Of a stretch of DNA of 64,000 nucleotides, positions 9,978-17,147 are shown piece by piece (positions within the stretch are counted from its first letter, which is position 1; the number at the start of each line of letters is the position of its first letter). Source of the DNA: UBA5069 sp964560495 (lineage in GTDB: Bacteria; Chloroflexota; Anaerolineae; Caldilineales; Caldilineaceae); assembly GCA_964560495.1 (NCBI GenBank), contig CAZLMM010000020.1, positions 17,039 through 81,038 of the forward strand, written 5' to 3'. Position numbers and translations under genes: made by a program. Below the pieces are notes generated by a model, which saw only the letters and a program-made list of their open reading frames with translations, ran no database searches and was not told where the DNA came from.

Positions 9978-10633
9978 CATTGTTCATGAGACCCGCCACA
10001 CTGACGCACGACCTTCTCCTCTACGCTGTGGAGCATCTCACTGCCCGGGATGACGATCTGGCGCAGATCGCCGCGCGCCACGGCCCGCCGCCTTTGTGGG
10101 CGCGCACGCCCGGCTTTCCCACCCTGCTTCATATCATCCTGGAACAGCAAGTGTCGCTAGCGTCGGCGCGGGCGGCCTTCGCCCGGCTGTCCAGCCTGGC
10201 CGCGCCGCTCACACCCGCCCGCTTCCTGGAATTGAGCGACGACGCGCTCAAGGGCGCAGGCTTCAGCCGCCAGAAGACAACCTATGGCCGCGAGCTGGCG
10301 CTGGCCGTGGTGGAAGGCCGCCTCGACCTGGATGAGCTGGAAGAGCTGGAGGACAGGGAGGTGGAGCGGCGGTTGATGGCGCTCAAGGGCATTGGCCCGT
10401 GGACCGCCAACATCTATCTGCTCATGGCGTTAGGCAGACCCGATATCTGGCCGCCTCACGACCTGGCGCTGGCTGTGGCTACCCAGCGGGTCAAGCGCCT
10501 GCCTGCCCGCCCCACTAGCGATGATCTGCATCGAATGGCCGAAGGGTGGCGTCCCTGGCGGGCGGTGGCGGCGCGACTCCTCTGGCATGATTATCTGAGC
10601 GATGGGACTGTAAAGAAGACGGATGAAGCATGA
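9974..10633 (+). CDS. AlkA-type DNA-3-methyladenine glycosylase (HhH-GPD family)
   Basis: A 219-residue base-excision repair glycosylase. The helix-hairpin-helix LKGIGPWTA is followed by the GPD-loop aspartate in PPHDLAL, the catalytic Asp position of AlkA/MAG enzymes that excise alkylated purines. An N-terminal segment, ILEQQVSLASARAAFARL, matches the family. There is no [4Fe-4S] cysteine cluster, which argues against an EndoIII or MutY-type enzyme. The GTG at 9974 overlaps the previous stop; ATG 9986 is an alternative four codons in. It is the last gene of the overlapping run and probably rides on its transcript. It meets the minus-strand GNAT gene tail to tail within five bases. Confidence 0.9.
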   Translation: MTLFMRPATLTHDLLLYAVEHLTARDDDLAQIAARHGPPPLWARTPGFPTLLHIILEQQVSLASARAAFARLSSLAAPLTPARFLELSDDALKGAGFSRQKTTYGRELALAVVEGRLDLDELEELEDREVERRLMALKGIGPWTANIYLLMALGRPDIWPPHDLALAVATQRVKRLPARPTSDDLHRMAEGWRPWRAVAARLLWHDYLSDGTVKKTDEA

Positions 10634-10637
10634 GGCA

Positions 10638-11120
10638 TTATTCCACCAACGACAAGCGCGCTTCGATCTCTCCGTCGATCAGCTGACCTGTCGGTTGGAA
10701 GCCTGCGCGGGCGCAAAGATGGGCCATGACCGGGTTGCCTGGGTCATAGCTGATCTCAATGACGTGCGCCCCTGGCTGCGCCCTAATCCGCTCGATCACT
10801 TGCTTCATGGCTGCGCAACCGTAGCCCCGCCCCTGGTAACGCGCATCGATCATAAAGCGTAGCACGTGAAATACCCCTGACCTGGCATGGCTGTGATGTG
10901 GAGGGACGCCGCTCTCCGGCCAGCAACCATAGAGCACAAAGCCAACCATGACCTCGTCGGCATAGACAGCATAGGGTTGCCACCAGCGTTCAGCATAGGC
11001 TTGAGCGAGGGAGACCTGATTGGGGGAGACAAAGCCAATGCGCTGCTGTTCTTCAGTGGGCGCAAGCTCGATGCACTCGACCCAGTTGTCGCAGGTAATT
11101 GGCCGCAGCGTTACCTTCAT
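10638..11120 (-). CDS. GNAT N-acetyltransferase (spermidine/spermine-type)
   Basis: A 160-residue single-domain GNAT enzyme. The N-terminus (VTLRPITCDNWVECIEL, FVSPNQVSLAQAY, YAVYADEVMVGFVLYG) closely resembles the Blt/SpeG-like polyamine acetyltransferase branch. The acetyl-CoA pyrophosphate loop is RYQGRGYGCAAM (Q/RxxGxG/A). Predicted reaction: acetyl-CoA-dependent acetylation of a small amine. It ends five bases from the convergent glycosylase gene and lies about 100 bases downstream of the DUF5647-type gene on the same strand. The polyamine substrate is inferred from the N-terminal match only. Confidence 0.85.
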   Translation of the reverse strand: MKVTLRPITCDNWVECIELAPTEEQQRIGFVSPNQVSLAQAYAERWWQPYAVYADEVMVGFVLYGCWPESGVPPHHSHARSGVFHVLRFMIDARYQGRGYGCAAMKQVIERIRAQPGAHVIEISYDPGNPVMAHLCARAGFQPTGQLIDGEIEARLSLVE

Positions 11121-11222
11121 ATCGTCTCCGTCCGTGCAGTGGGAGTTGGGTTGCCAAGGAAACTGCCTCGGGGGATGGAGGCGCGGGTCGCCAGCGGCTT
11201 TTCGAGAATGAATGCACTAAGC

Positions 11223-11510
11223 TCAGGCCAGCTGGGCAACTGGCTGAACATCAGCTTCCCACTGAACTTGCTGAACAACGCGCACACGTTTCTTCATCAT
11301 AATGTGGACGCGCTGGATGCCAGGAGGCGAAGGCGTGGCCTCTGCCAGATCAAGGTTGGCTTGATTGAACTCCGGATCGTCCACGTCCATCAAGATGAGC
11401 AACGCTTGATCGGGTATCCTGTCGAGGATCTCTGGATGCTCGAAAACATAGCGATTGAACTCCGCGCTCAACTCGAAGATCTTATCAATCAATAGAGAGT
11501 CGGTGCTCAT
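11223..11510 (-). CDS. DUF5647-like small protein
   Basis: A 95-residue acidic protein with the pattern KIFELSAEFNRYVFEHPEILDRIPDQALLILMDVDDPEFNQANLDLA, as in DUF5647 proteins, a family of unknown function common in Chloroflexi and Cyanobacteria. I place the start at the ATG at 11510, not the upstream TTG at 11522: it has a GGAG at suitable spacing and overlaps the upstream gene's stop as ATGA. A C-terminal tail of about 25 residues (RVRVVQQVQWEADVQPVAQLA) may be divergent. It is translationally coupled to the next entry. Role unknown; a two-gene toxin-antitoxin-like arrangement is possible but unsupported. Confidence 0.7.
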   Translation of the reverse strand: MSTDSLLIDKIFELSAEFNRYVFEHPEILDRIPDQALLILMDVDDPEFNQANLDLAEATPSPPGIQRVHIMMKKRVRVVQQVQWEADVQPVAQLA

Positions 11511-11824
11511 TCTGTACTCCAATGCTGATAGCGAAGAGCATAGAAACGATAATTGGTCCGCAAATCCTGTAAGGCAAAATTGAAAGCATCCTCGTTGTTG
11601 GCAAATAGCATGGGCGGCGTCTTGATTTGAGAACCATCAGGTCTGAGGTCATCCCGATGCACAAATTGATGTGCGTTGTCATAGCGCACGATGGGTGTCC
11701 AGACATAATTGATCAGCATCTCCAATTGCACGACAAATTGCAGTATCCTGCCTCGATCCTTACGATATCGCACGCGCAGCGACATGGCGTCTGGTAGCGC
11801 AATGAAGAATTCGCTGTCATTCAT
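11507..11824 (-). CDS. Small conserved protein (DUF7718-like), coupled to the DUF5647-like gene
   Basis: A 105-residue protein. The N-terminal part (FIALPDAMSLRVRYRKDRGRILQFVVQLEMLI) reads as a beta-rich strand set, followed by a conserved-looking RYDNAHQFVHRDDLRPDG segment and a C-terminal helix. I recall similar proteins (YD-x-AHGxxHxD pattern) encoded next to DUF5647 genes, and I know of no established function. It is the first gene of the pair, and its stop overlaps the start of the DUF5647-like gene by ATGA. Confidence 0.6.
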   Translation of the reverse strand: MNDSEFFIALPDAMSLRVRYRKDRGRILQFVVQLEMLINYVWTPIVRYDNAHQFVHRDDLRPDGSQIKTPPMLFANNEDAFNFALQDLRTNYRFYALRYQHWSTE

Positions 11825-11868
11825 AGCCGGGATATTCTACATCGGTGGCCAGGAATCACGTATTCGGT

Positions 11869-12687
11869 TCACTCGCCAATCAACAACTCCGCCGTCACCG
11901 GATAATGGTCACTGACGTAGATTGGCGGCTCGGCGTCGCGTACGATGGTGCAGGAAATGACCTGCACCGGCAGCCGCCCAGAACGCGCCATGATCCAGTC
12001 AACGCGCCAGAAAACCTGGCCGCCCCACTCCAACGCAAAGTAGTTGACGCCCTGAAAGCCATGAAACGTGCTCGACTCGACCGAATCGGCATGACCGGCG
12101 GCGCGATGGGCGTCTACAAAGCCGGCCGTCAGCAAGCTGCGGTAGATCGGCGACCAGGGGTTGCAGTTGAAATCGCCGGCCATGATCACCGGCAGCGCGC
12201 CGTTGGTCTCCAGGGACGCAATCTGCTGCAAATTGCGTGCATTGCCCGCCAGCCGCGCGCCCTCGCTCACGTCATTCAGGTGCGTGGTCAGATAGACGAA
12301 CTCGACGCCATCATCCCGGCAGCGTAACTTGACCCAGGTCGTGCTCATCAGGATGTCATCTTCCAGATCGGTCAGATGGGGCAGATCGCTGGCCGGCAGC
12401 CAGATGAAGCCGTGGTCGAGCAGATCAAAGCGTTCCTCGCTCCACAGGATAGCCATGCCTTCGCCGTTCTCATTGGCGATGGCGTGTCCGTAGCCGGTGA
12501 GTTCCTGCCGATAGGTCGCCCAGTGCTCCGGCTCGAACTCCTGGAAACCGATGACATCGGGCCTGTAACGTTTGATCGTCTTGACATTGAAGGCGGCGCG
12601 GTTGGCCCACACGTCGGAGAAATGCTCGATGTATTCTTCTGAAATGGTATTGAAGTTGTTGAGCGTCATCACGCGTAGTAAGGTCAT
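11869..12687 (-). CDS. Endonuclease/exonuclease/phosphatase (EEP) family protein
   Basis: A 272-residue metal-dependent phosphodiesterase fold. Motifs in order: LRVMTLNNFN (strand 1, Asn ligand), DVIGFQEF (metal-binding Glu), VYLTTHLND (catalytic His), VIMAGDFNCNPWSP (GDFN), WRVDWIM and the terminal SDHYPV (Asp-His pair). All catalytic residues are present, so it should be active on a phosphodiester or phosphoester. Family members include DNases, sphingomyelinases and sugar or inositol phosphatases. The substrate cannot be read from sequence. There is no signal peptide. The start is 12 bases after the NUDIX stop, so the two are probably cotranscribed. Confidence 0.88.
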   Translation of the reverse strand: MTLLRVMTLNNFNTISEEYIEHFSDVWANRAAFNVKTIKRYRPDVIGFQEFEPEHWATYRQELTGYGHAIANENGEGMAILWSEERFDLLDHGFIWLPASDLPHLTDLEDDILMSTTWVKLRCRDDGVEFVYLTTHLNDVSEGARLAGNARNLQQIASLETNGALPVIMAGDFNCNPWSPIYRSLLTAGFVDAHRAAGHADSVESSTFHGFQGVNYFALEWGGQVFWRVDWIMARSGRLPVQVISCTIVRDAEPPIYVSDHYPVTAELLIGE

Positions 12688-12699
12688 GGTGTCGTTGCC

Positions 12700-13140
12700 T
12701 CAAGGTTCATGAGAGTTGAAAGATGACGAACGCCAGACGCGAATATAGTCCAGACCAGCCTTGAAGACCGGATGCCAGGTCTCGTCTGGCTCTTGATCGA
12801 GCGGTTGCCAGAAAAAGTGGAAGATGTGACCGCCGCCATCGGTGGTGAAGTGATCCCATTCGTCTGCCAGGGGAGCGCTGGGCTGGCACAAAAACACATG
12901 CCATCGCTGTTCTGCTTCGTCCATGTCCAGGTCGCCGATCTTTTCCACCACGACGGCGTGGTCGATGCCTGATTCCTCGGCCAATTCTCGCAGCGCGCCA
13001 ACCTCTGGGCGTTCGCCCGCTTCCAACGTGCCCTTGATCAGCTGTGTACCCGCCCGAGGATGCCTGAAGGCAAGAATCGACCATACGTCACTGTGTTTGC
13101 GCAAGATGACAGGACAGACCTTTCGGGTATAATGGTTCAT
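12700..13140 (-). CDS. NUDIX hydrolase
   Basis: A 146-residue protein with a complete Nudix box, G37-x5-E43-x7-R51-E52-L-x-E55-E56-x-G58-I, which binds the divalent metal that activates water to cleave a nucleoside diphosphate linked to X. The core is a standard MutT-like fold with a C-terminal WHPVFKAGLDYIR helix. Substrate unknown. It is the first gene of a minus-strand pair with the EEP-family phosphatase, a plausible nucleotide-salvage or housecleaning unit. Its start codon overlaps, on the opposite strand, a TATAAT at 13128-13133 that could serve the DUF29 gene. Confidence 0.9.
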   Translation of the reverse strand: MNHYTRKVCPVILRKHSDVWSILAFRHPRAGTQLIKGTLEAGERPEVGALRELAEESGIDHAVVVEKIGDLDMDEAEQRWHVFLCQPSAPLADEWDHFTTDGGGHIFHFFWQPLDQEPDETWHPVFKAGLDYIRVWRSSSFNSHEP

Positions 13141-13224
13141 GAGGTTTGGATGTTGATGGGGGCTGTAATATTCAAACAGGCTCTATACGACAATCGTGGG
13201 CGACAACCGCCAGGAATGAGATTC

Positions 13225-13674
13225 ATGAATTCTATTCCATCTGAGAGAAAACTCTACAACGAGGACCTCTCCCTTTGGGCAGAGCAACAGGCGCTCTTGC
13301 TGCGCCGCCAGCAATTCACCCAACTGGACGCCTCGCACCTCATCGAAGAACTGGAAGACATGCGCAGCAGCACGCGCCGCGAACTCGTCAGCCGATTGGC
13401 CGTGTTGTTGGCGCACTTGATGAAGCGGCAATTCCAGCCCGCCAAACGTTCACGCTGTTGGGAGGCGACCATCCAGGTGCAGCGTTCAGAGGTCGCCGAT
13501 TTGCTTACCGATAACCCCAGCCTGTATGGTCAGTGGGAAATGCTGATCGAACGCGCCTGACCAAAAGCCCGCCGCCTCGCCTGGGGAGAAATCGGATTGG
13601 AGCTTGATCGTTTCCCGGCAACGTGCCCATACAGCGCCACAGAACTCCTCGACGAAGAATTTCTGCCCGACCAG
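13225..13674 (+). pseudogene. DUF29 family gene interrupted by an in-frame TGA
   Basis: Codons from ATG 13225 (AGGA upstream; ATG 13216 is the alternative) give a typical DUF29 N-terminus: LYNEDLSLWAEQQALLLRRQQF, LDASHLIEELEDM, RELVSRLAVLLAHLMKRQFQP and SRCWEATIQVQR. Translation stops at TGA 13558-13560 after 111 residues. The same frame continues past the TGA with the expected DUF29 ending: KARRLAWGEIGLELDRFPATCPY, then LLDEEFLPD, to about 13674. The full length of about 150 residues matches the family. One base change (TAC, TGC or TGG to TGA) would explain it. The usual terminal stop is also absent, so the frame runs on into the EamA permease. It is either a decaying gene or a sequencing error. 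Confidence 0.75.
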
Positions 13675-13698
13675 GCCAATTGCGCCCCAACCTGCTTC

Positions 13699-14586
13699 AT
13701 GTATTCACGCAATACTTCCGTCATCCTCTTGCTCTGCGCAGTGCTACTCTGGAGCACCAGCGGCCTGATGATCAAGCTCTCATCACTCAACCCGGTGGCC
13801 TTGGCCGGCGGGCGCAGCGCCGTCACGGCGTTGGTGCTGCTGCTGTGGATTCGCTATGTGAATCGGCGCGCCGGCCGGCGAAAAATCAACCCAGTCTTCA
13901 CCTGGTCAGCAGCGCAGATCGGCGGCAGCCTGACCATGGTGATCACCTTCGTGCTCTTTATTTCGGCCACTCAGCTCACGTCGGCGGCCAATGCCATCTT
14001 CCTTCAGTACACCGCGCCCCTCTATGTCGCGCTCTTTGGCGCATGGTTTCTGGGCGAGCGCCCCAAGCCTGTCGATTGGTGGGCCATGGCCGTGATCGTG
14101 GCCGGCATGACTTTCTTCTTTGGCGATGGGTTGAGCAGCGCTGGCTTGTTGGGCAATTTGCTGGCTGCCGCCTCGGGGGTAACTCTGGCCTGGATGACGC
14201 TCTTCCTGCGCAAGGAGCGGGAGCACGCCAGCGAGACGATCCTCCTTGGCAACACCTTCACCGCCCTCATCGGCCTGCCCTTTCTCCTGCTCACCCCGCC
14301 CCAACCCACCGACTGGGCGATCTTGCTCTACCTGGGCGCGCTACAACTGGGGCTACCCTTCATCCTCTACGCCATCGCCATCCGTCGCCTGGAAGCCCTG
14401 GAGACGATTTTGATCCAGACGCTGGAGCCGATCCTCAACCCGTTGTGGGTTTTTCTGGTGATGGGTGAACAGCCCAGCCCCTTGGCCCTGTTGGGCGGTC
14501 TGCTGGTGATCGGAGCCGTGACGGTGCGGTCGCTTTTCGCTGCGCGGCGGCAGCCGGTGCAGCTTTCACAGGCTGTGATAGAATGA
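13699..14586 (+). CDS. EamA/DMT-family permease
   Basis: A 295-residue protein with ten predicted membrane helices in two EamA repeats (first from about residue 5 with SVILLLCAVLLWSTSGLMIKL, second from about residue 150). This is the architecture of drug/metabolite exporters such as RhaT/YdcZ-type carriers. I chose ATG 13699 because hydrophobic helix 1 begins just after it and the family starts this way. There is no Shine-Dalgarno sequence, and the frame is open upstream into the DUF29 remnant (possible TTG at 13597), so expression could depend on read-through. Substrate unknown. It is the only exporter-like gene near the peptide cluster, 0.8 kb away, but a link is speculative. Confidence 0.85.
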   Translation: MYSRNTSVILLLCAVLLWSTSGLMIKLSSLNPVALAGGRSAVTALVLLLWIRYVNRRAGRRKINPVFTWSAAQIGGSLTMVITFVLFISATQLTSAANAIFLQYTAPLYVALFGAWFLGERPKPVDWWAMAVIVAGMTFFFGDGLSSAGLLGNLLAAASGVTLAWMTLFLRKEREHASETILLGNTFTALIGLPFLLLTPPQPTDWAILLYLGALQLGLPFILYAIAIRRLEALETILIQTLEPILNPLWVFLVMGEQPSPLALLGGLLVIGAVTVRSLFAARRQPVQLSQAVIE

Positions 14587-14670
14587 TGATCTCATAAAGG
14601 TCAATATACGATGGCATCCAGGATGTGTCGAACAGGGCTGATTGCACCACAGAGCATCTCCTATGTGCGT

Positions 14671-14699
14671 TTGCGCTATTAGCCCGTTTTGATTAAGAT
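14671..14699 (+). promoter_or_regulatory. Possible promoter of the HupE/UreJ gene
   Basis: TTGCGC (14671-14676), 17 bases, TAAGAT (14694-14699). Four matches of six in each box with ideal spacing. The remaining 100-base leader has no riboswitch that I recognise. Confidence 0.3.
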
Positions 14700-14804
14700 A
14701 ACGCACTGCACAAAGACAATTCATGACGCAATCGTTCTCCATGACTCGATTCAGCGGGTCGACGTGACGCATTTGAACTGCACAACCAGAAAAACGAGGA
14801 GATC

Positions 14805-15383
14805 ATGTCCGTACTGATTGTTGCTATCATTCGGGGTCGTATCTTTCTCCATGCAGGATACGACAACACTATCTTCGCCGGTTTGCTCCATCCTGTTTTG
14901 GGCGTCGACCACTTACTGGCCATGGTGACTGTCGGTCTGCTCAGCGCCCAAATGGGCGGGCGGGCGATCTGGACGGTGCCGGCAGCCTTTGTGACTGTGA
15001 TGGCGCTTGGGGGTGTTTTGGGAATCGCCGGCGTCCCGCTTCCTTTTGTTGAATATGCCATTGCCTTGTCGGTGGTCACACTGGGGATTGCGCTGGCAGC
15101 CAACAAACGACTGCCGGTTGTAGCGGCCATGGCCCTTGTCGGCATGTTTGCGCTCTTTCATGGCCATGCCCACGGCGCAGAATTGCCGGTCTATTCGGGC
15201 ACAGCTGTGGGCGTACTGGCCTACATCTTTGGCTTCCTGGTCGCCACTGCCGGTCTGCACCTGGTGGGCGCGCTCACCGGTCAGATTGCCGTCAGCAATC
15301 CGCTCGGAGCCAATGCGCTACGACTCTCCGGCGCATTGATCGCCGTCGTCGGCGCGTACCTGATGATTGGCATCTCCCAATGA
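14805..15383 (+). CDS. HupE/UreJ family metal permease
   Basis: A 192-residue membrane protein of the HupE/UreJ family, associated with nickel or cobalt uptake for hydrogenase, urease or cobalamin. The signature HPVLGVDHLLAM (HPxxGxDH) and a second histidine-rich segment FHGHAHGAE are present, in a protein with about six membrane spans. Family members usually begin with a cleaved signal peptide ending in a His-rich segment. Here that part is replaced by a short MSVLIVAIIRGRIFLHAG stretch, so the N-terminus may have been truncated and re-formed. GAGGAG precedes the ATG. No hydrogenase, urease or cobalamin gene is nearby. Confidence 0.85.
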   Translation: MSVLIVAIIRGRIFLHAGYDNTIFAGLLHPVLGVDHLLAMVTVGLLSAQMGGRAIWTVPAAFVTVMALGGVLGIAGVPLPFVEYAIALSVVTLGIALAANKRLPVVAAMALVGMFALFHGHAHGAELPVYSGTAVGVLAYIFGFLVATAGLHLVGALTGQIAVSNPLGANALRLSGALIAVVGAYLMIGISQ

Positions 15384-15426
15384 TAGACGCAAGGCACAGA
15401 TCTGACCAGATCAGGGATTGCGCGGT

Positions 15427-17124
15427 ATGGTAATCGAGGGTTCGGAAAACAAAGACCTCAGGTTCAGAAACCCGGAACGCCTGTTACTGGTCGTCATCGC
15501 ATTCGTCCTTTGGAGCATTGGATTCCTCGATCTGCTGGGACACACCAGCGCAGAGCCAGACGTTTTCGGGCGCTATTCTTGGCCTTTCTTCCTCTTTATC
15601 GCTCTCTACGGCTGCACCATTGCCGTTTGGGTTGCGCTTTTTGCCAGTCCCACGCTTCTCTCGCGCTTGTTCGAGGCTATCAGATATGTCCAGCGTCGCA
15701 ATTGGCTGGCGCTCGGTGTGATGGCCGGGATCGGAGCCGGACTGTGGGTGGTTCTGGAGTGGGATCGCTGGTCACGCTCGCCTGGTTTGCAGTTTTCTGC
15801 GTTTGGCTTGTTGCTATTGACCGGCGGCGTCTTGCTCTTTTCTGGTTGGAAAGGGCGCGAAAAAGGTCAGTGGTGGAGGAAAGTGATTGCCTACCCGCTT
15901 TTTGTCCTGGCGAGCATCGAACTGGTCGTCCAGCTCGCCGCATGGTTTGGGGTTCTGCCCGGGAAACAGCGCATCGGCGGCGATTTTGCGCCCTACGAGC
16001 GAATCTATTACGCAGACGGAGGGTTTCGCAACGACTTTGCCAATCGCTATGGTTGGTCTTTTCCAGATTTCAAGCTCGACGAAAGCAAGAAAAGAGTTCT
16101 CATCCTTGGAGGGCGAGATGTTCAGGCGTTGACGATTCCGCCCGAGCAGCAACTTGCCGCCCTTTTGTCTCAAAAAATCGCACAAAACCGCCAGACGACG
16201 GATCCCCAAACCGAGGTAATTGCGATTGGTCTGCCTGGTTTCGGCCCAAGCCCCTATCTGTATGATGAATTTATGGCCGAGATCGTCAAATATGGCATCG
16301 ACGAGGTGATTGTCCTCTTTCACTTGGGAAACGATTTTCAACATCCTTTGCCTGAAATGAATCCGATCGTATATACGATTGACGATGCAAATTCCGTCGA
16401 CATTCACCCTGAAAGCAAGAGGTTGCGCCACGATCTGACCCACTATTTCTTGCGCGGTTATCTGTCATTTCAGCCTGTGGAGACAATTCGCAGCAACTAT
16501 CTAACCTCTCAAGTAGTCGGCGCGCTGATTCACAACTGGACGGAGGGGGCAAATATTGCCGCTGATACGCCAACGCAAGATGGAGAGATTAACTTTCCTC
16601 GTCTTCAGGGCTTTGTAACCAGCCATCTTGCCCTGACCGAACCAGGGCACGCCGGCATACGCGCTACCGATCAGAGAGTTATTCCCAACGGCAACAATTT
16701 CATCTTCGAGAAGCCTAGCGATGGCGCTGCCGAAAAAGCTGTTGCGATTGCGGGCAATATGCTTGAGACAGCGCATGCCTTCGCCGCTGCCAACGGCATT
16801 GATTTTCACGTTGTCACAGTTCCGGTTTTTCCTCAGGCATTCTTCAGTCAATTCGAAGATGCGGATTGGAGACCAGAGGTTGGCAACTACGATCTGTTTC
16901 TACCCGAAAAAGGGTTGGCAGATTTTGCTACTGCAGCAGGAATCGACCTCATCACCATGGGCCAACTGATGAAAATAGAAGGACTCGATGTCAGCGAGAT
17001 CGAGCAATTGTACGCCCCTGATGGACAAGGGCAGTTGACGTCGGCGGGGCAGCGATACTTTGCTGACGTCATTTACGCGTGCCTTTTTGCCGAGCCAGGC
17101 GAGCGTATGTGCCATAACGAATGA
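15427..17124 (+). CDS. Membrane-anchored SGNH-hydrolase-like protein, apparently non-catalytic
   Basis: A 565-residue protein. The first roughly 190 residues contain about five membrane helices. Residues about 220-560 form an SGNH/GDSL-like domain: strand KKRVLILGG, VIAIGLPGFGPSPYLYDEF (usual block II region), VIVLFHLGNDFQ (block III GxND), and a C-terminal DxxH region. Catalytic features are degenerate: GDSF is replaced by GGRD near residue 226, and the terminal D-x-x-H is not seen (DGQGQLTSAGQRYF). I chose ATG 15427 over a TTG at 15418. It ends 24 bases before the first synthetase gene on the same strand, so it is probably the first gene of the peptide operon. Its role, perhaps binding or modifying an O-acyl group at the membrane, is a guess. 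Confidence 0.6.
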   Translation: MVIEGSENKDLRFRNPERLLLVVIAFVLWSIGFLDLLGHTSAEPDVFGRYSWPFFLFIALYGCTIAVWVALFASPTLLSRLFEAIRYVQRRNWLALGVMAGIGAGLWVVLEWDRWSRSPGLQFSAFGLLLLTGGVLLFSGWKGREKGQWWRKVIAYPLFVLASIELVVQLAAWFGVLPGKQRIGGDFAPYERIYYADGGFRNDFANRYGWSFPDFKLDESKKRVLILGGRDVQALTIPPEQQLAALLSQKIAQNRQTTDPQTEVIAIGLPGFGPSPYLYDEFMAEIVKYGIDEVIVLFHLGNDFQHPLPEMNPIVYTIDDANSVDIHPESKRLRHDLTHYFLRGYLSFQPVETIRSNYLTSQVVGALIHNWTEGANIAADTPTQDGEINFPRLQGFVTSHLALTEPGHAGIRATDQRVIPNGNNFIFEKPSDGAAEKAVAIAGNMLETAHAFAAANGIDFHVVTVPVFPQAFFSQFEDADWRPEVGNYDLFLPEKGLADFATAAGIDLITMGQLMKIEGLDVSEIEQLYAPDGQGQLTSAGQRYFADVIYACLFAEPGERMCHNE

Positions 17125-17147
17125 TTGCCATTGGACTTTGAACCGAC

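Noticed and set aside
13558..13560. TGA in DUF29 as a recoded codon (selenocysteine or tryptophan)
   Set aside because: Other genes in the window use TGA as a normal stop, no downstream selenocysteine hairpin was evident, and DUF29 is not a known selenoprotein family. A nonsense mutation or sequencing error is simpler.
14805..14890. Frameshift in the HupE/UreJ N-terminus
   Set aside because: Other frames upstream do not restore the missing signal peptide, so I treat the N-terminus as divergent rather than frameshifted.
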